Notes: generated from the sequence alone by a model not told the origin. Shown: positions 1 through 10,726, counted from the first letter of the stretch. The stretch: 64,000 nucleotides of DNA from Fragum whitleyi (GCA_948146395.1 OX411556.1:33633056-33697055); one strand, 5' to 3'. Made by a program: numbers and translations.

Positions 1-372
1 CACTCCGGCACGTTATCATATGCGCCGCATGACAGCGGCGTACGACAAGCTAATGCATATGCGTAGTTCGTCCGACCGTCCAATTTTGTTCGGAGCATAA
101 CCACATTTATGGGCGGATTTCAAAATAACTTCACGCAATCGTTTCCCAAAACGAGTAGATGTGCCAATGAAAAGATTTTTTCTGTTTCTCAAAGGTCAAG
201 GTTAAACTTTAGGTCAAGGGCAAATCTTTGTTCCGAGCATAACTTCTTCACTTATGGATGGATTTCAAAATAAAATGACAGAGATGAATCCCCTAAGACA
301 TTTAGAATAGTTATAGCTGTATGTCAAAGGTCAAGGTCACATTTCAAGGTCAAACGTTTGCAGGCTTGAGTA
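1..372. repeat. Degenerate repeat-element fragment at window edge
   Basis: Contains a GTCCGACCGTCC stretch followed by two rough copies of a unit with 'cggagcataac...atggatggatttcaaaataa' and 'aggtcaaggt' words. The same ingredients occur in the HINE-like elements further right, so this is probably the inner part of such an element cut by the window edge. No termini are visible. Confidence 0.3.
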
Positions 373-409
373 GTGTTATCCCCGAAATACCGTTCTAGTT
401 TCATAGTTA

Positions 410-522
410 CAGTTAGTTACAGCGTGGAATTGACATTCACCTCAATCAAAGCCATTCTAAATCGCTCACTCAGCGTTCCTTTCAGATCGGAATTAGTGTC
501 AATTTCACGATATCTTTAACTG
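410..522. mobile_element. TA-flanked MITE, Tc1/mariner-like ends (short copy)
   Basis: Begins CAGTTAGTTACAGCGTG and ends with the inverted counterpart TTTCACGATATCTTTAACTG. It is flanked by TA on both sides (408-409 and 523-524), the target duplication of Tc1/mariner elements. It is a 113-bp internal-deletion relative of the 431-bp copy at 45863-46293. Confidence 0.6.
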
Positions 523-524
523 TA

Positions 525-1080
525 TGTCTGAATTTGGAATTTAGTCGAGCGAACGTCCTTGAATAAACCATTATGAATCAACAAGTGGGTCAACAAACAT
601 CTTAAGTTGGACGTAATAGTCTAAGATTATAAGTTACGGATACCAACGATTCTCTAGTATGGTGATTCATAAACAATTCTATTAAGCATTTATTTTCTTA
701 AACATCAGGTTTTGGTTTTATTCTAATATTCGTATTTTCATATAAAAATTTGATTAACACGAAAAATGAATATATAAACGTAGTTTTAACTACCCAGTTT
801 AGAAAAAAAAGACGAAAAACGGCCATTCAATGGTTTGGCACATTCAGGTGCGACCAAATGATGAACCTTGCTTGTTTGAGTCTCCTTTTCAAATTCATAA
901 CTTTTTTTTTCAGGCATGCGAGATTTTCGCGTGGCGTATCATGAGAAATATGGGGGGGTCTCTAGGTTAATAGACATGAAATCCTTGTATAAATTCTTTT
1001 TATGTCCGTACAAAACGATTCTTTCGGGCGTACATTGAAATCCGTCCTCTATCCTTCAAGAAGAGTCTGTCTAAACGATC
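525..1080. other. No recognisable feature
   Basis: AT-rich sequence. I see no splice-flanked coding segment, repeat terminus or RNA gene. The short open frame near 750-944 has no recognisable protein character. Confidence 0.5.
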
Positions 1081-1082
1081 TA

Positions 1083-1284
1083 ATATGGTTTTGAATGCCG
1101 CTTTCAACATTTTTTAAAGATATATCGCGGTGGCTGGAGCACCTATAATGGTTTCTTGGTATTTCTCTCACCAGTACTACCATCCCATCCTTTCCAAGTC
1201 TCCAGCTGCTATCTCACATAGGTCTACGATTATCAACCCATTAGTGAGCGACAAATAGTCGGAAAGAATGAGTGCCGCCGTCGG
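1083..1284 (-). mobile_element. tRNA-derived SINE, 5'-truncated, minus orientation
   Basis: Shares the SINE body found intact at 34517-34792: 'gccgctttcaaca', 'ctggagcacct', 'ctcaccagtactacca', 'ggtctacgattatcaaccc', 'gtcggaaagaatgagtgccgc'. It stops within the tRNA-like head after the 3' acceptor-stem strand, so most of the promoter-bearing head is missing. Confidence 0.8.
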
Positions 1285-1320
1285 GTATAGTTCCATTGAC
1301 ATTTCCTTTTGTTAGCAACG

Positions 1321-1513
1321 AAAGCTATATTTCACTCGTGGCTCCGCCTACCCTTCATTGTTCACTCAATAAAATTCATATCTTTTCTCTGAAACAACTT
1401 ACTCTATTAAATCAAGCATGTAGATATTAGCGAACATCTTAAAATGAGTCATTCTGAAACATATCATATTTGGTTGCACTTTTTGGCTTCAAGACGTACA
1501 ATTCTTTGATATG
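1321..1513 (+). promoter_or_regulatory. Shared upstream/5'UTR block, peptide gene copy 1
   Basis: This block aligns with 11121-11338 upstream of copy 2. Shared words include 'tttcactcg', 'ttgttcactcaataaa', 'ctctgaaacaa', 'tatcatatttgg', 'cttcaagatgtac' (one mismatch here) and the junction 'atggtaagtctt'. Conservation on either side of the start codon suggests it holds the promoter and 5' leader. No canonical TATA box is certain; the AATAAAATTCATAT stretch is a candidate. Transcription start is unknown. Confidence 0.5.
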
Positions 1514-3329
1514 GTAAGTCTTCGCTTAAGTATTACCTTACTTTTTTTTTTCAACCTTACTAACCTTTTTTTCTTCTTACAAACTTTTCATCTTTAAACA
1601 CAATGAGGTTGTTTTAATTATAACATTTAATTATTGATGTCGCAATTCAAATTATCATGGAACTTGACGTAATCATGAAATGAAGCCTTCATTAACCTTA
1701 TATCACCTGATATCAAGCGGTCTATTTTAGAAATATTTTGTATATCCAGGATCTTAATCACCTTCCCTTTGGTTTCTATTTATAATAAAATATTATTGAA
1801 CTCTGCTGGATCAAATCCTTTTTTTTTTCAAGTATTTACGGATTTCCAAGTGGCATTACGCGTGAGAAGTCAATAATTACATGTATATCGTGTCAAACGC
1901 AAGAAAGAAAATAAGTTTCGTTTCAAATATGTAGAGAGTAAGATGTTAGTGTTTTAAAACATTATTGTTATATAGTCGAGGTTGGGAGAAACGATAATTT
2001 CTAGCAGCCGATACCAGAAAACATCAATATTTTGTAACGTTTTGTATCTTGAGTACTGGTGTATTTTCCAGGAAGCCTAGAATAACGGGCACAATAGAGT
2101 TGAAGAAACTATAAATGTCCAGTCTAATTCCTAAAGCCACATCAATCCAGTCTATATAGCATAATTAAGTTAGAAAAGGTTATTTCCCCTGTTAAGTTGC
2201 CCACTCTTTACCGATATGACAGTTACCGGAAACACTTTCTTTAACATTAACTATCCGGTTTGTATCTATTTGAAGCCTTGAATTGCTGTCTTAAAATAGT
2301 AATTGATAGAGTTCCAATTTGGTTTCGGTTTTCCATACAGTGCAACGTTTAAACTATTGAATTACCGTATGTTTATAAACGTTTGAGAAACGTTTTGGTA
2401 GAAAAGGTAGATATCGGCCATTCCCGTGACTGTTCGGCTCTTATCGGGAAGCCTCTAGGTGGCGTTGGTTAAAGTTAGTATAAATACGGCCGTCTCGCAA
2501 GGTTTTAATCAGTCCGCATTAGATTGTTGACTCGGTCACTCGTTCTTAAATTAAATAGACGAGTGGATAAAACTGCTTAGCAGTGTATTGTTGGATCCTG
2601 GGTAGAAGGCTCTCATCTCTTCTACAAAGCTCGTGAAGCCTCGCTTCCTTGCACGTAAAGAGATACAGCCGTGCAGCTCAGGTTGTGGCATACACTGCGA
2701 CGTAGCTTATCTGACAAGCGAAGTCCTGTGAAGCTATAGCTTAGTCTCTTGCGGAGAGACAGTGATAGAAGCTATAGCCGTGGCCCAGAGTCTGTGTGGC
2801 TGCAGCTCTATCTCTTGCGTAGAGATAGTGTGAGGAGCTGTAGCCAAGACTCTACTTCAGTCTCTTGCGTAGAGACAGATAATTGTTTGGTTGGACCGAG
2901 TATTTGTGGCCTCAGCACTATAGACCTAGCTCCATCGCATTTCTACCTGTTTTGCCGTAGCGTAGTCCGCCTTACCACTCTACCAGAAGTTTCTTTCACA
3001 ACAGAAAGCTTGAAAGAAAGAGAAAAACGCTACAATTTTAAGACACTGACGTACTATTCTTAACATCATGCAATCATTTTCAGTGCTATATATTTTGATC
3101 TTAAAAATATAAAAAAAAATAATAGCATCAAAGAAATTTAGGCGAACGTGGATCTGGTGAAGATCAGGAATATGCAAATTATTTCTAAAATTAGACTGCC
3201 TGATATCAATTTGTGTTATACGGTGGGTGTAATTTCAAGAGACTTAAATATTCTTTTTAACATGCAATCATTTTTCAGTCCTTTAATTTTCAACACCTTT
3301 AACTTAAACAAATTAATTCAACTCCTCAT

Positions 3330-3362
<33 letters not shown>

Positions 3363-6300
3363 AAAGGAGATCAAGCCTCGTTTTTATCTGTTTATAGATG
3401 ACTCGTTGAATAAAAATAGTATTTCATTACCACTCACTGAAACACTCCTTATTTATCGACATGAAATGTTGAAACTTTGACTTTTTAAATGGCATTAGAA
3501 CTACTTTCTACAATGTTCAGTTACATGTATATCGCTGTAGCTGAAGCACCTAACAATGAATTCCTGGTATTTCTCACACCAGTACTACCATTACCTTTTC
3601 TAGCCTCCTCTACTACCCCACGTAGGTCTACGATTATCAACCCATGGATGGAAGACATGTAGTCTCAACTCGTAACCTGTTGTTACGGGTTCGATACCCA
3701 CCGGAGGCGGGTAAGACACTTTTCAAAAGAGCCCTAGTCCTCCCAGCAGTAAAAGTGGGTAGCAGTGGTAAGAAATCATTGCCTGTCTCTCTTTGTGAAT
3801 GATTGAGATTTTTATTTTCATACCTCTATGAATGCAACAAATATTGTCTTCATATCTTGTAATTTAATATCAAGAGGCAAATAATTAAAGAATCATCCAT
3901 TTTCCACATTATTGGGGACTACATTGCGCTCAAGCTTACAAAATCACATGTACGTACTCAAAATTGTTTACATTGCGGAATGAAACCATTTTCTTTTCAT
4001 CCAAGCATATTGCAAGAATCTTGATAGAATTAAAATAAGATAAATCATTACAGTTTAACAATCAAAGTGTGTGTGTGTTTTGTTTTTCGTTTTTACCCTT
4101 ATTGAAGTATTCTTATTTTTCTTCTGTGATAACAAGACTTTTGACTTGCTCTCCTTAACATTTCTTTCATATACTTTATTTGCTCGTAGGTTAATCAAGT
4201 CTGATGCCTAATTTCTGTTGACGATCCTTGCACGTGCTATTTATATTATAGGTTGACAAGACTACTGCCGTGTTTACTCTCTTTGTTATCCCTTTCCTAT
4301 TGTTGGTTCTTGATGCTGCCTATATTGACCCGTTTAGAAGAGAGCCAAATGCAGACTGCGAGGCACGGCCCTTCAATATGTGCAATAATGCATTTTGTAG
4401 GGTAGGACCAATGGATGGCGTGTGTATGAGAGTGCCCTCTTGGAGACAGTGCGGGTATGATATAGAGAACATTGAATTAGTGAACATTGAATACCGAATT
4501 TATTATTAAACGAGTCATCTATAAACAGATAAAAACGAGGTTTCGCCGAGTTTTTATTTGTTTTAGATGTCGATTTTAATAAATTCGGTATTTTAAGAGC
4601 ACTGATTTGGTATTCTTTTTATAATATGACCTGAATTGTCGAAATAAATCGAGAATATTCCTGATATTATTTAGGAGTTCAAGTTATTCCGGGAAACATA
4701 TAACGCCGTTTGCGAATGAACTTCATAATGATAGGCATCATGGTGTAATTTTCACAGCGAAAATATAACGTTGTTGTACGTTCTTAGATCATTTGCATTC
4801 TAGTTCCACTAGTGTAATAATACCCGTGTAAAATCAAAACATTGAATATTCAACAGGTTTATTTCACTCCCGCGACGTCGGTCATATTAAAAATAGGATT
4901 ATTTAACGTTTTTGAGGGCATTAACAATTGCAGAAAAAACTAAAGAAAAAAAAGAGGACAGAAAGGGTTAAACGCCTGAATGCAAACCAAAGATTGTGAA
5001 ATGATTCATAGAAACACCTTTCGCCTAGCTTATTTCTCACGATTATGCTAGAAACTAATCAAATCAATTCATATTTTGGGCAAATGAATACAGCAGAAAA
5101 AGATCGGCATCTTTGTTTTTGATTTAAGAGTGTTGGGCAAGTTCAGAGGTATCTAAGTAAAAATACCGTAACTTAAGTCTATTATGACCCGAAAATGAAC
5201 ATTTTATGCAAAAATGCGTCTAATTGATAAAATATCCAAAAAATTGAAAATGGTATTTACAATAATATTGAATTAATCTTTTTATAATATGACCTACGTC
5301 GCCGGAGTGAAATAACCCCCTTGGATATTTTTGGTATAACACGGTTGGAATTCTAGGCAAATGAGCTAAGAACAACGTTATATTTATGTTAGAAAATGAC
5401 GTCGTAATGGATCTGCTGATGTCATTTTGCAAACGGCTTTGTATGTTTCGCGGAAAAACACGAATCGATCAATATCTTAATTTTCTTGTTTTATCACCAA
5501 AATTCGGGTCATATCATAAATAGAATATCAAATTTGCGCAGCCTCGTTTTTATCTGTTTATAGATGACTCATTCAATAAATTTATTCAATGAGCACTCAT
5601 TCAATATCCTCTTCATACAAAACGGCTCTACATGATAAATTATATTGACAATAAAGTTTAACCGATCTTCAATATTGCCCATGTAAGATGAATATTGACA
5701 ATTCAGTTAACAACGTAGTGAAATTGGGCAATACTTTTTTTAAGGATTTTGGAGCATTGTTGAATGTTTTGAGCAAATGTTTGGAATGAATAAATAAATT
5801 GAGCGCTGAGTGAGTGATTTGGAATGGTCTTAATTGAAATGAATGTCAATTTAACAATGATGCGAATCATGTCACGAAGTTCATGATAAAAAGGCGCTCA
5901 TGAACATTTTTTCTCAAAATGTTTTAAAGCCCCAGTCTGCGTTTAGAGTGAAAAATCGCTCTTTTGTGAATATTCTTAGAAAATCTTTTCTTGATTTAGT
6001 CTTATGAAAGATGAGTCACAAAAAAAATACAAATCACTTGACAAACGGCGGCTTTTCGTGAAATGCATGATCTGTCGTACACAGTAAAATATGTAAATTA
6101 GATTTTGGTCACGAAAAAATACGCCCACGTGCAGGATCGGTATAAGAGCGGTATTCAAATTTGAGTCCGAAATGTTGCGTGTCATAAATATTCATCAATT
6201 CAGGCCTATATTTAAATCATCGCGTCATAATCATTTGCATTACCGAATATTGGAATGAAAAATTCAAGCTTATCTTTGAATAAAGGGATAGTTTTTGTGT

Positions 6301-8555
6301 TCATAGTCGTCTAAAATCATTGTCTTGCCGTATCGGAAATTTTCACGAACACAGACGGGGGCTTTAAATGGTAATACAGGCTACAATTATCATCATCGTG
6401 AAATTAACAAGGTGAATGACTTTGGAATGATTTACGGAATTCAATTGAATGTGGGAATTGTGGGGTGGGCGAATTTTATATGAAATAAAGGACGTTTTCA
6501 GTAGTAATTTTTGCGCAGCGCTCGGGGAAATAAGGTCAAATTATCAAGTTTATTAGAATCCAACAATAATAGCTGCGATTCATCTTTGAAACGTTGGCAT
6601 TAAAGTAGACGTAGTATTAGGGTGTCGAAGCACTTTTAGTTGACGTCGTGACGTCATTTAGGGGCCGACCCCTTTTTTACCCGCCAAAAGCTGTATTTGT
6701 AAATAATTCCGGAGATATTAGGTCGATTTTCACAGAGAAAGTTTCATTTAGACAGAGAAAGAACGTCCGAGTTATCGTTTTAGATTTTTGCACATTCATT
6801 TAGAAAAACCGGTCTTAAACACAATCGATATCGGGATTTTGAATTATGCATTGATTAATTTTCTCTTCAGCGTGTCATTGAAGTTCAAACTACTTTGCAC
6901 ATGACACATCGCTAGGTCGTAGTATACAATTTTGCCAACTTATTTCAACATAAACTTTTAAGTGCCAGCGCTTTTGAATTTACACTATAATTTTACTCCA
7001 ATTTTGACCTCTGACCTTTCAGAGTTACTTTTGACATATGTGACCCGTCACACGCAAAGGGACCATCTCAGAACTTCGTGAAGTAAAATTATAAAAAAAA
7101 AAGAGATTTGGTCCAGTAGAGGTCAACCGGTGGTCGCATGTCAGAAATTCTTATACAGGAATGTAGAATGATCATTATACATTCAGGAAATTCGTTGTTT
7201 GCGAAAAGTTTTGACCCTGGTCAGTCTGCGCAATCCGCGCAGTCTGATTAGGGTCGACACTTTACGCACTACCATGGTGGTCTCTTTTCGCGTGAAGGGT
7301 CACATTTATTTTGCAATCACGAATTATGAAATCTACAATTTCCCCTCTCAAAGATTATTGAATGTGCCAAGTTATTTTCAATTTCGCCCGTAAGTGCAAG
7401 ATATATTTACGTTTTCAAACTTTTGCTTGGAAATGGATCAAAGGGGCTAGTCAAACTAAACAATGTAGCAAAAGCACATAACTCTCCACCAAAGAAGAAG
7501 ATGCAAGAGTGCAAATATCAACACCATAGGATCTGTCTGTGGGTAGGCGGTATATAATACTATTTCAAAATGTGATTTGATGCCTAATTTCTACAAAGCC
7601 TTACCTCATGTATAACGTTGGTTTTACTTCAAAGATTCCACTCAATTTTGTAAAATATTAGGAAATTACGAAAAGTGAATTCGGTATATACACTGTACAT
7701 GTTTACATGTTTGTGAAAACTAGAGGCCCGGTCCCACTACAAAGCGGACATAAAGTATGTAGCCGGGATGCTAAGTAGGTGCTCATCGGAAGTCTTGCAG
7801 ATTAGCGCGGATGACAACCCAGAAGGGGTTACCAGGTATGATATTCACGCATTCGAATAGCGAAAAGAGCGGATGCAAAAAGTATTGGACGTAGGCCTAT
7901 ACACTAAGTATGCCGAACGGAAACAAAATGGAAACAACGCGGATCATTAAGACTTACACTATGCATATGCTTGTAAACATACTTAAATAACCGTACTTCC
8001 GCCGATTAAAATACTTTTCGTATACGAACCCTGCGTTCAGGATGACCAAACGGTGCAAGCAGTTTTCCAATTATACCCCGCTTTGCACGCGAACTTGCGT
8101 GCAAAGCGGGAAATAATTGGAAAACTGTTTGCACTGATTTGTCATCCCGAACGCATGGCTGACAATTCCGTCCTCTGTGCGTTTTCATCCATAATTAGCT
8201 GATAAGAGTTCCGAGGATACCTAACGGATAGATTAGGGATACAGTGAGTGTGGCGGATGTTATCGGATACGTAGCGTTAGTTCCTCTTATTGTTTCACAT
8301 TTAAATCGTACAATATGGAAAACTTATCCGCTCTACAAGTTTTCTGCAGCTCAAAACTTTGTGCGCGAATGAATTTATAATGTACGGACGCTCGATGGAC
8401 AGACCGTATGCATTTTAGCGTTGGAAACAGATGCATTGTTACAACCCATCATAAGAGCATCCGTATGTTCGGTGGGGACCGGGCCCTCAGATAAAGTCGT
8501 TTTTTATCACTGTAGGTGTTTCCTGTTAGGAGAAATAGCTGAACCAACACACTGA
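1511..8555 (+). CDS. Secreted six-cysteine peptide, tandem copy 1 (three exons)
   Basis: Coding exons: 1511-1513 (ATG only, donor GTAAGT), 4252-4454 (acceptor TTATATTATAG, donor GTATGA), 8516-8555 (acceptor CACTGTAG, stop TGA). The product is 81 residues. Residues 1-24 form a classical signal peptide (VDKTT, then the hydrophobic FTLFVIPFLLLVL, probable cleavage after DAA). Residues 25-31 (YIDPFRR) end in a dibasic site that could release a mature peptide starting at E32. Cysteines lie at 37, 45, 50, 59, 68 and 70, spacing x7-x4-x8-x8-x1, consistent with three disulfides. The last two cysteines straddle intron 2. I do not recognise the family; defence peptide, hormone or shell/mucus peptide are all open. 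The C-x4-C spacing does not fit the C-x3-C of classical CS-alpha-beta defensins. The gene structure is supported by an independent second copy with identical exon lengths and phases. Confidence 0.82.
1966..2030. mobile_element. Short palindromic MITE (GTTATCTGGT family), degenerate
   Basis: Aligns in reverse orientation with 9616-9687: shared 'gtcgaggttgggagaa', 'ataatttct', 'gcagccgataccag'. The central loop is lost. Lies in intron 1 of peptide copy 1. Confidence 0.5.
2479..2514 (+). promoter_or_regulatory. TATA box plus initiator, intronic core promoter candidate
   Basis: TATAAATA at 2479-2486 and a TCAGTC initiator at 2509-2514, with the initiator A 32 bases after the first T of the TATA box: ideal RNA polymerase II spacing. 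It lies inside intron 1 of peptide copy 1 and 230 bases upstream of the hairpin array. It could be a solo-LTR or retroelement promoter; no LTR ends were identified. Confidence 0.45.
2744..2876 (+). repeat. Array of short hairpins with TGCGT/TGCGG loops
   Basis: Three hairpins: 2744-2760 (GTCTCT-TGCGG-AGAGAC), 2808-2828 (CTATCTCT-TGCGT-AGAGATAG) and 2860-2876 (GTCTCT-TGCGT-AGAGAC). A G-C pair in the first and third is an A-T pair in the second, so both strands changed together. Spacers share 'agctatagcc / agctgtagcc'. A looser relative of the spacer lies near 2660. Function unknown. Confidence 0.6.
3331..3360 (+). repeat. Poly(A) tract
   Basis: Thirty consecutive A residues, followed by a fragment related to repeat A ('cctcgtttttatctgtttatagatgactcg'). 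Possibly the tail of a retroposed insertion. Confidence 0.7.
3500..3664 (-). mobile_element. SINE body fragment, minus orientation
   Basis: Carries 'gaagcacctaacaatg', 'ctggtatttctcac', 'ggtctacgattatcaaccca' of the SINE family. The expected tRNA-like head is replaced from 3665 by different sequence with its own B-box-like 'gggttcgataccc' on the plus strand (about 3698-3712), suggesting a composite or a second SINE type. Confidence 0.6.
4252..4454 (+). CDS. Exon 2 of six-cysteine peptide copy 1
   Basis: 203 nt, enters in phase 0 and leaves two bases into a codon. It encodes VDKTT through the fifth cysteine (C68). The exon is flanked by a pyrimidine-poor but usable acceptor (TTATATTATAG) and a GTATGA donor. 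A repeat-A element begins only a few bases after the donor, so the conserved part of intron 2 is very short on this side. Confidence 0.85.
4456..4905 (+). mobile_element. Repeat A element, plus orientation
   Basis: Features an internal palindrome (aacagataaaaacgag / ctcggttttatctg-like arms around 4524-4565), the word 'ataatatgacctg', and a right end 'tatttcactcccgcgacgtcgg'. The same order recurs at 60164-60530 and partly at 13713-13915; an inverted copy lies at 5275-5625. Non-coding. Confidence 0.55.
5275..5625 (-). mobile_element. Repeat A element, minus orientation
   Basis: Starts 'tttataatatgacctacgtcgccggagtgaaataa', the reverse of the right end of the 4456-4905 copy (quoted in two parts: TTTATAATATGACCTACG, CCGGAGTGAAATAA), and ends with the 'cctcgtttttatctg' arm. 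With its partner it forms an imperfect inverted pair around 5.1 kb. Confidence 0.5.
5924..6368. mobile_element. Non-coding TIR element, TTTAAAGCCCC ends
   Basis: Left end TTTAAAGCCCCAGTCTGCG and right end, read inversely, TTTAAAGCCCCCGTCTGTG. A second copy of most of the body lies inverted at 17528-17893 ('atgaattttcaagcttatc', 'gccgccgtttg', 'caaatttgagtcc' words). No transposase coding is visible. Confidence 0.55.
7039..7305. mobile_element. MITE, TGTGACCC family (copy 1)
   Basis: Left end TGTGACCCGTCACACGCAAA and right end inversely ATGTGACCCTTCACGCGAAA. The middle holds a palindrome around GTCTGCGCAATCCGCGCAG. Relatives: 10465-10726, 19110-19298, 30588-30670, 51596-51854. Confidence 0.6.
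7733..8488. mobile_element. 756-bp TIR element, GGCCCGGTCCC ends
   Basis: Left GAGGCCCGGTCCCAC and right, inverted, GAGGGCCCGGTCCCCAC. No convincing target duplication is seen. A foldback repeat (8028-8167) is nested inside. No coding capacity; superfamily not assigned. Confidence 0.5.
8028..8167. repeat. Foldback repeat (CCTGCGTTCAGGAT family)
   Basis: A 140-bp imperfect hairpin: left arm 'ccctgcgttcaggatgacc...ccgctttgcacgc', right arm 'gtgcaaagcggg...gtcatcccgaacgcatggctg'. Relatives at 9124-9190 (one arm), 30246-30330 and 38452-38581. Confidence 0.6.
8516..8555 (+). CDS. Exon 3 of six-cysteine peptide copy 1
   Basis: Acceptor ATCACTGTAG precedes a 40-nt coding end: completes the Gly69 codon, then Cys70 and FLLGEIAEPTH, stop TGA. 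It aligns base by base with 16643-16682, including the 3'UTR words 'ctgatggaaaagatcc' after the stop. No clear AATAAA lies within about 100 nt downstream. Confidence 0.85.
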
Positions 8556-9123
8556 TGGAAAAGATCCGTACCAGAGACCTTCTTGAACCCAAAACGAGAA
8601 TTTTGGATATAAAAAAATACAAGAGCACTAAAGATAATATTTATAGTAACTTATGTTTTTTTTACAACTTATTGATATTGTCCTTTAAAATCATATATTT
8701 ATTCTAGAACTACGACATATAATTAAAGCTTGAATCGAAAGGTAACGTTTGTGTTTATACTCTCAGGTCCTTGGGCCCGTTTTACAAGACTTCTAACGGA
8801 AAATTTAATCGCAAGTCAAAATAACAAATCGTACCTGGTGTTTCATTTCATATTAGATTCTGCCTTGAAATATCTCATTTGAATCGCATTTAGAAGTTCT
8901 AAGATTCAAATGAGAAGATGCACGGCAGAAGTTCATATTAAGTTTCTACTGTAGAAGCAAAACTTTATTTTTGACTGACGCTAGAAATGATCGTAAGATG
9001 TTTAGTAAAATAAACCCCTAGACCCGAGATTTTAAAACCTTTTTTGCAAAATATTAAATTTATGGAGAGGAAATTAAAAAAACCCACATTTTTGTTGTTT
9101 TTGATAATAATTACGCAAGCGTA

Positions 9124-9190
9124 CGTGCAGAGCGGGGTATAATTGGAAAACTGTGCAAGCACCGTTTGGTGATCCTGAACGCAGGGCTGG
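9124..9190. repeat. Foldback repeat, single arm
   Basis: Contains 'gagcggggtataattggaaa' and 'gatcctgaacgcagggctgg', matching one arm of the hairpin at 8028-8167. Confidence 0.5.
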
Positions 9191-9615
9191 TTTACATTTG
9201 CCGCGGACACCGTGCGATATATCGCCATCGATTTTTGTGTGTTTATGGCGTCATACGATTTTTATTTTTTTATTTCTCAAAGTCGTGCGATACCCGCACA
9301 TATTTTTATAATTCTGTCACAAAAATCCTTGTGGTACACGTGCGGTAATCGCAATAACATCAGAAGGTAATTGCAAGATCCCCGCACGGACACCAGTGAA
9401 CTAGGTAAACTGTAGACCGTAAGGTGATTGTACGGCTGGTACAAGGATGATGCAATAAAGGTTTTAATCACGCAATGAAGCCTGTACTGACCTGATATCA
9501 CCTGTCTGATAGACTTTCAACCGAATTTCTTAGAATTTTAAAGGTTTATTATTATTAAGCGCTGAAAAATGATTGCATGATAAATAGGATAACATGTAAG
9601 TGTCTTAAAATCAAG

Positions 9616-9687
9616 GTTATCTGGTCTCGGCTGCGAGAAATTATAATGCCTCGTCATGATAAATTCTCCCAACCTCGACCAGATAAC
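9616..9687. mobile_element. Short palindromic MITE (GTTATCTGGT family)
   Basis: Perfect 10-bp ends GTTATCTGGT / ACCAGATAAC, continuing into imperfect inverted arms ('ctcggctgcgagaa' versus 'ttctcccaacctcg'). 72 bp, no coding. Related copies at 1966-2030 and 13926-14006. Confidence 0.65.
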
Positions 9688-10464
9688 ATTGATATATATG
9701 ATGTTTAATATACTCTTCTTTTTTTTCATGACATTTTGTTGAACTGCTTGAAACATTTTAATTCTGTGCTTAACTATGTCATGTAAATGACCCTTGATTG
9801 GAAATAAAAATTATCTTATCTTATCATACTATTCTTTCTACGTTTCCAATGGAAAAGACTTTTTACTCCACTCGGAACCCAAGCCTATGATGGCCTTTAA
9901 GAGTTGCTCATCGTTATATTTTCTAAAGAACCGATACTTGATAAAAAAAAGTATAACTTAGAGGTTAACAAATATTTTTGCATAAAATGTACGTTTTCCA
10001 GTTGTCATAGGCATACGTTACCGTAGAAAACCCGTGTGTTAACAGGAAAAAAACGTAAATTGGTAAGTAAATTTACTTTCCGTTCACGCCCGCCTTTCTT
10101 TAGCTAAATATCCTCGGTCTGGGTCGATTAAACTGATCTTGTTCTATGTCTAACATTAACAAAGAGCAAAAATAAAGACTTTGATCCTATTCCCGCGTTA
10201 AATTTTGTGACATAAATACCAAGCAACGTCGGTATAAACAAACATGGCGTTGCAACGCATAGCGCATTTTTTTCCGGCCCATTAGCGGGTTTGGAGCAAA
10301 TTTTAAAGCGTTCCTTAGAAGCATTTTGCAATCTTTTATTGAATTGATACTATTTTTATTATATTCTTAACGGTGGAATCTTGGGATTTCCCAGTGTAAT
10401 CCATTTTTATACAAATTTCTGTTTTAATTTGACAGCCTTTTATGTTCTAATATGCAAAATATAT

Positions 10465-10726
10465 ATGTGACCCGTCTCGCGAAAAGGACCATCCGGGTGG
10501 TGCGTAAAGTCTCGACCCCAGTCAGACTGCGCGGATTGTGCAGACTGACTAGGGTCGAAACTTTTCGCACTTTGCTTATTTTCTGAACAAGAATGATTAA
10601 TCTACCCTCTTGTGAAACACTTTCTAAATTGCGATCTCTGGTTTACCTATGCTGGACCCAATCTCTTTTTCAAATATTTATCTTACATAGTTCCCAGATG
10701 GTCCCTTTTTAGCTTACGGATCACAT
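10465..10726. mobile_element. MITE, TGTGACCC family (copy 2)
   Basis: Left end ATGTGACCCGTCTCGCGAAA; right end inversely AATGTGATCCGTAAGC. Inner words 'gggtcgaaacttttcgcac' and 'ggacccaatctctttttcaaa' match the other copies. Confidence 0.6.

Noticed and set aside
2749..3063. 104-codon frame over the hairpin array
   Set aside because: Repeated RRDS segments simply translate the hairpin repeats; no independent coding evidence.
4252..4454. Classical CS-alpha-beta defensin
   Set aside because: Cysteine spacing C-x4-C between C2 and C3 does not match the C-x3-C helix motif, although the final C-x-C is similar.
4270..4509. 79-residue frame starting at GTG 4270 and reading to 4509
   Set aside because: The real exon 2 begins at 4252 in the same frame and ends at the donor at 4455; the tail beyond that is intron and repeat A.
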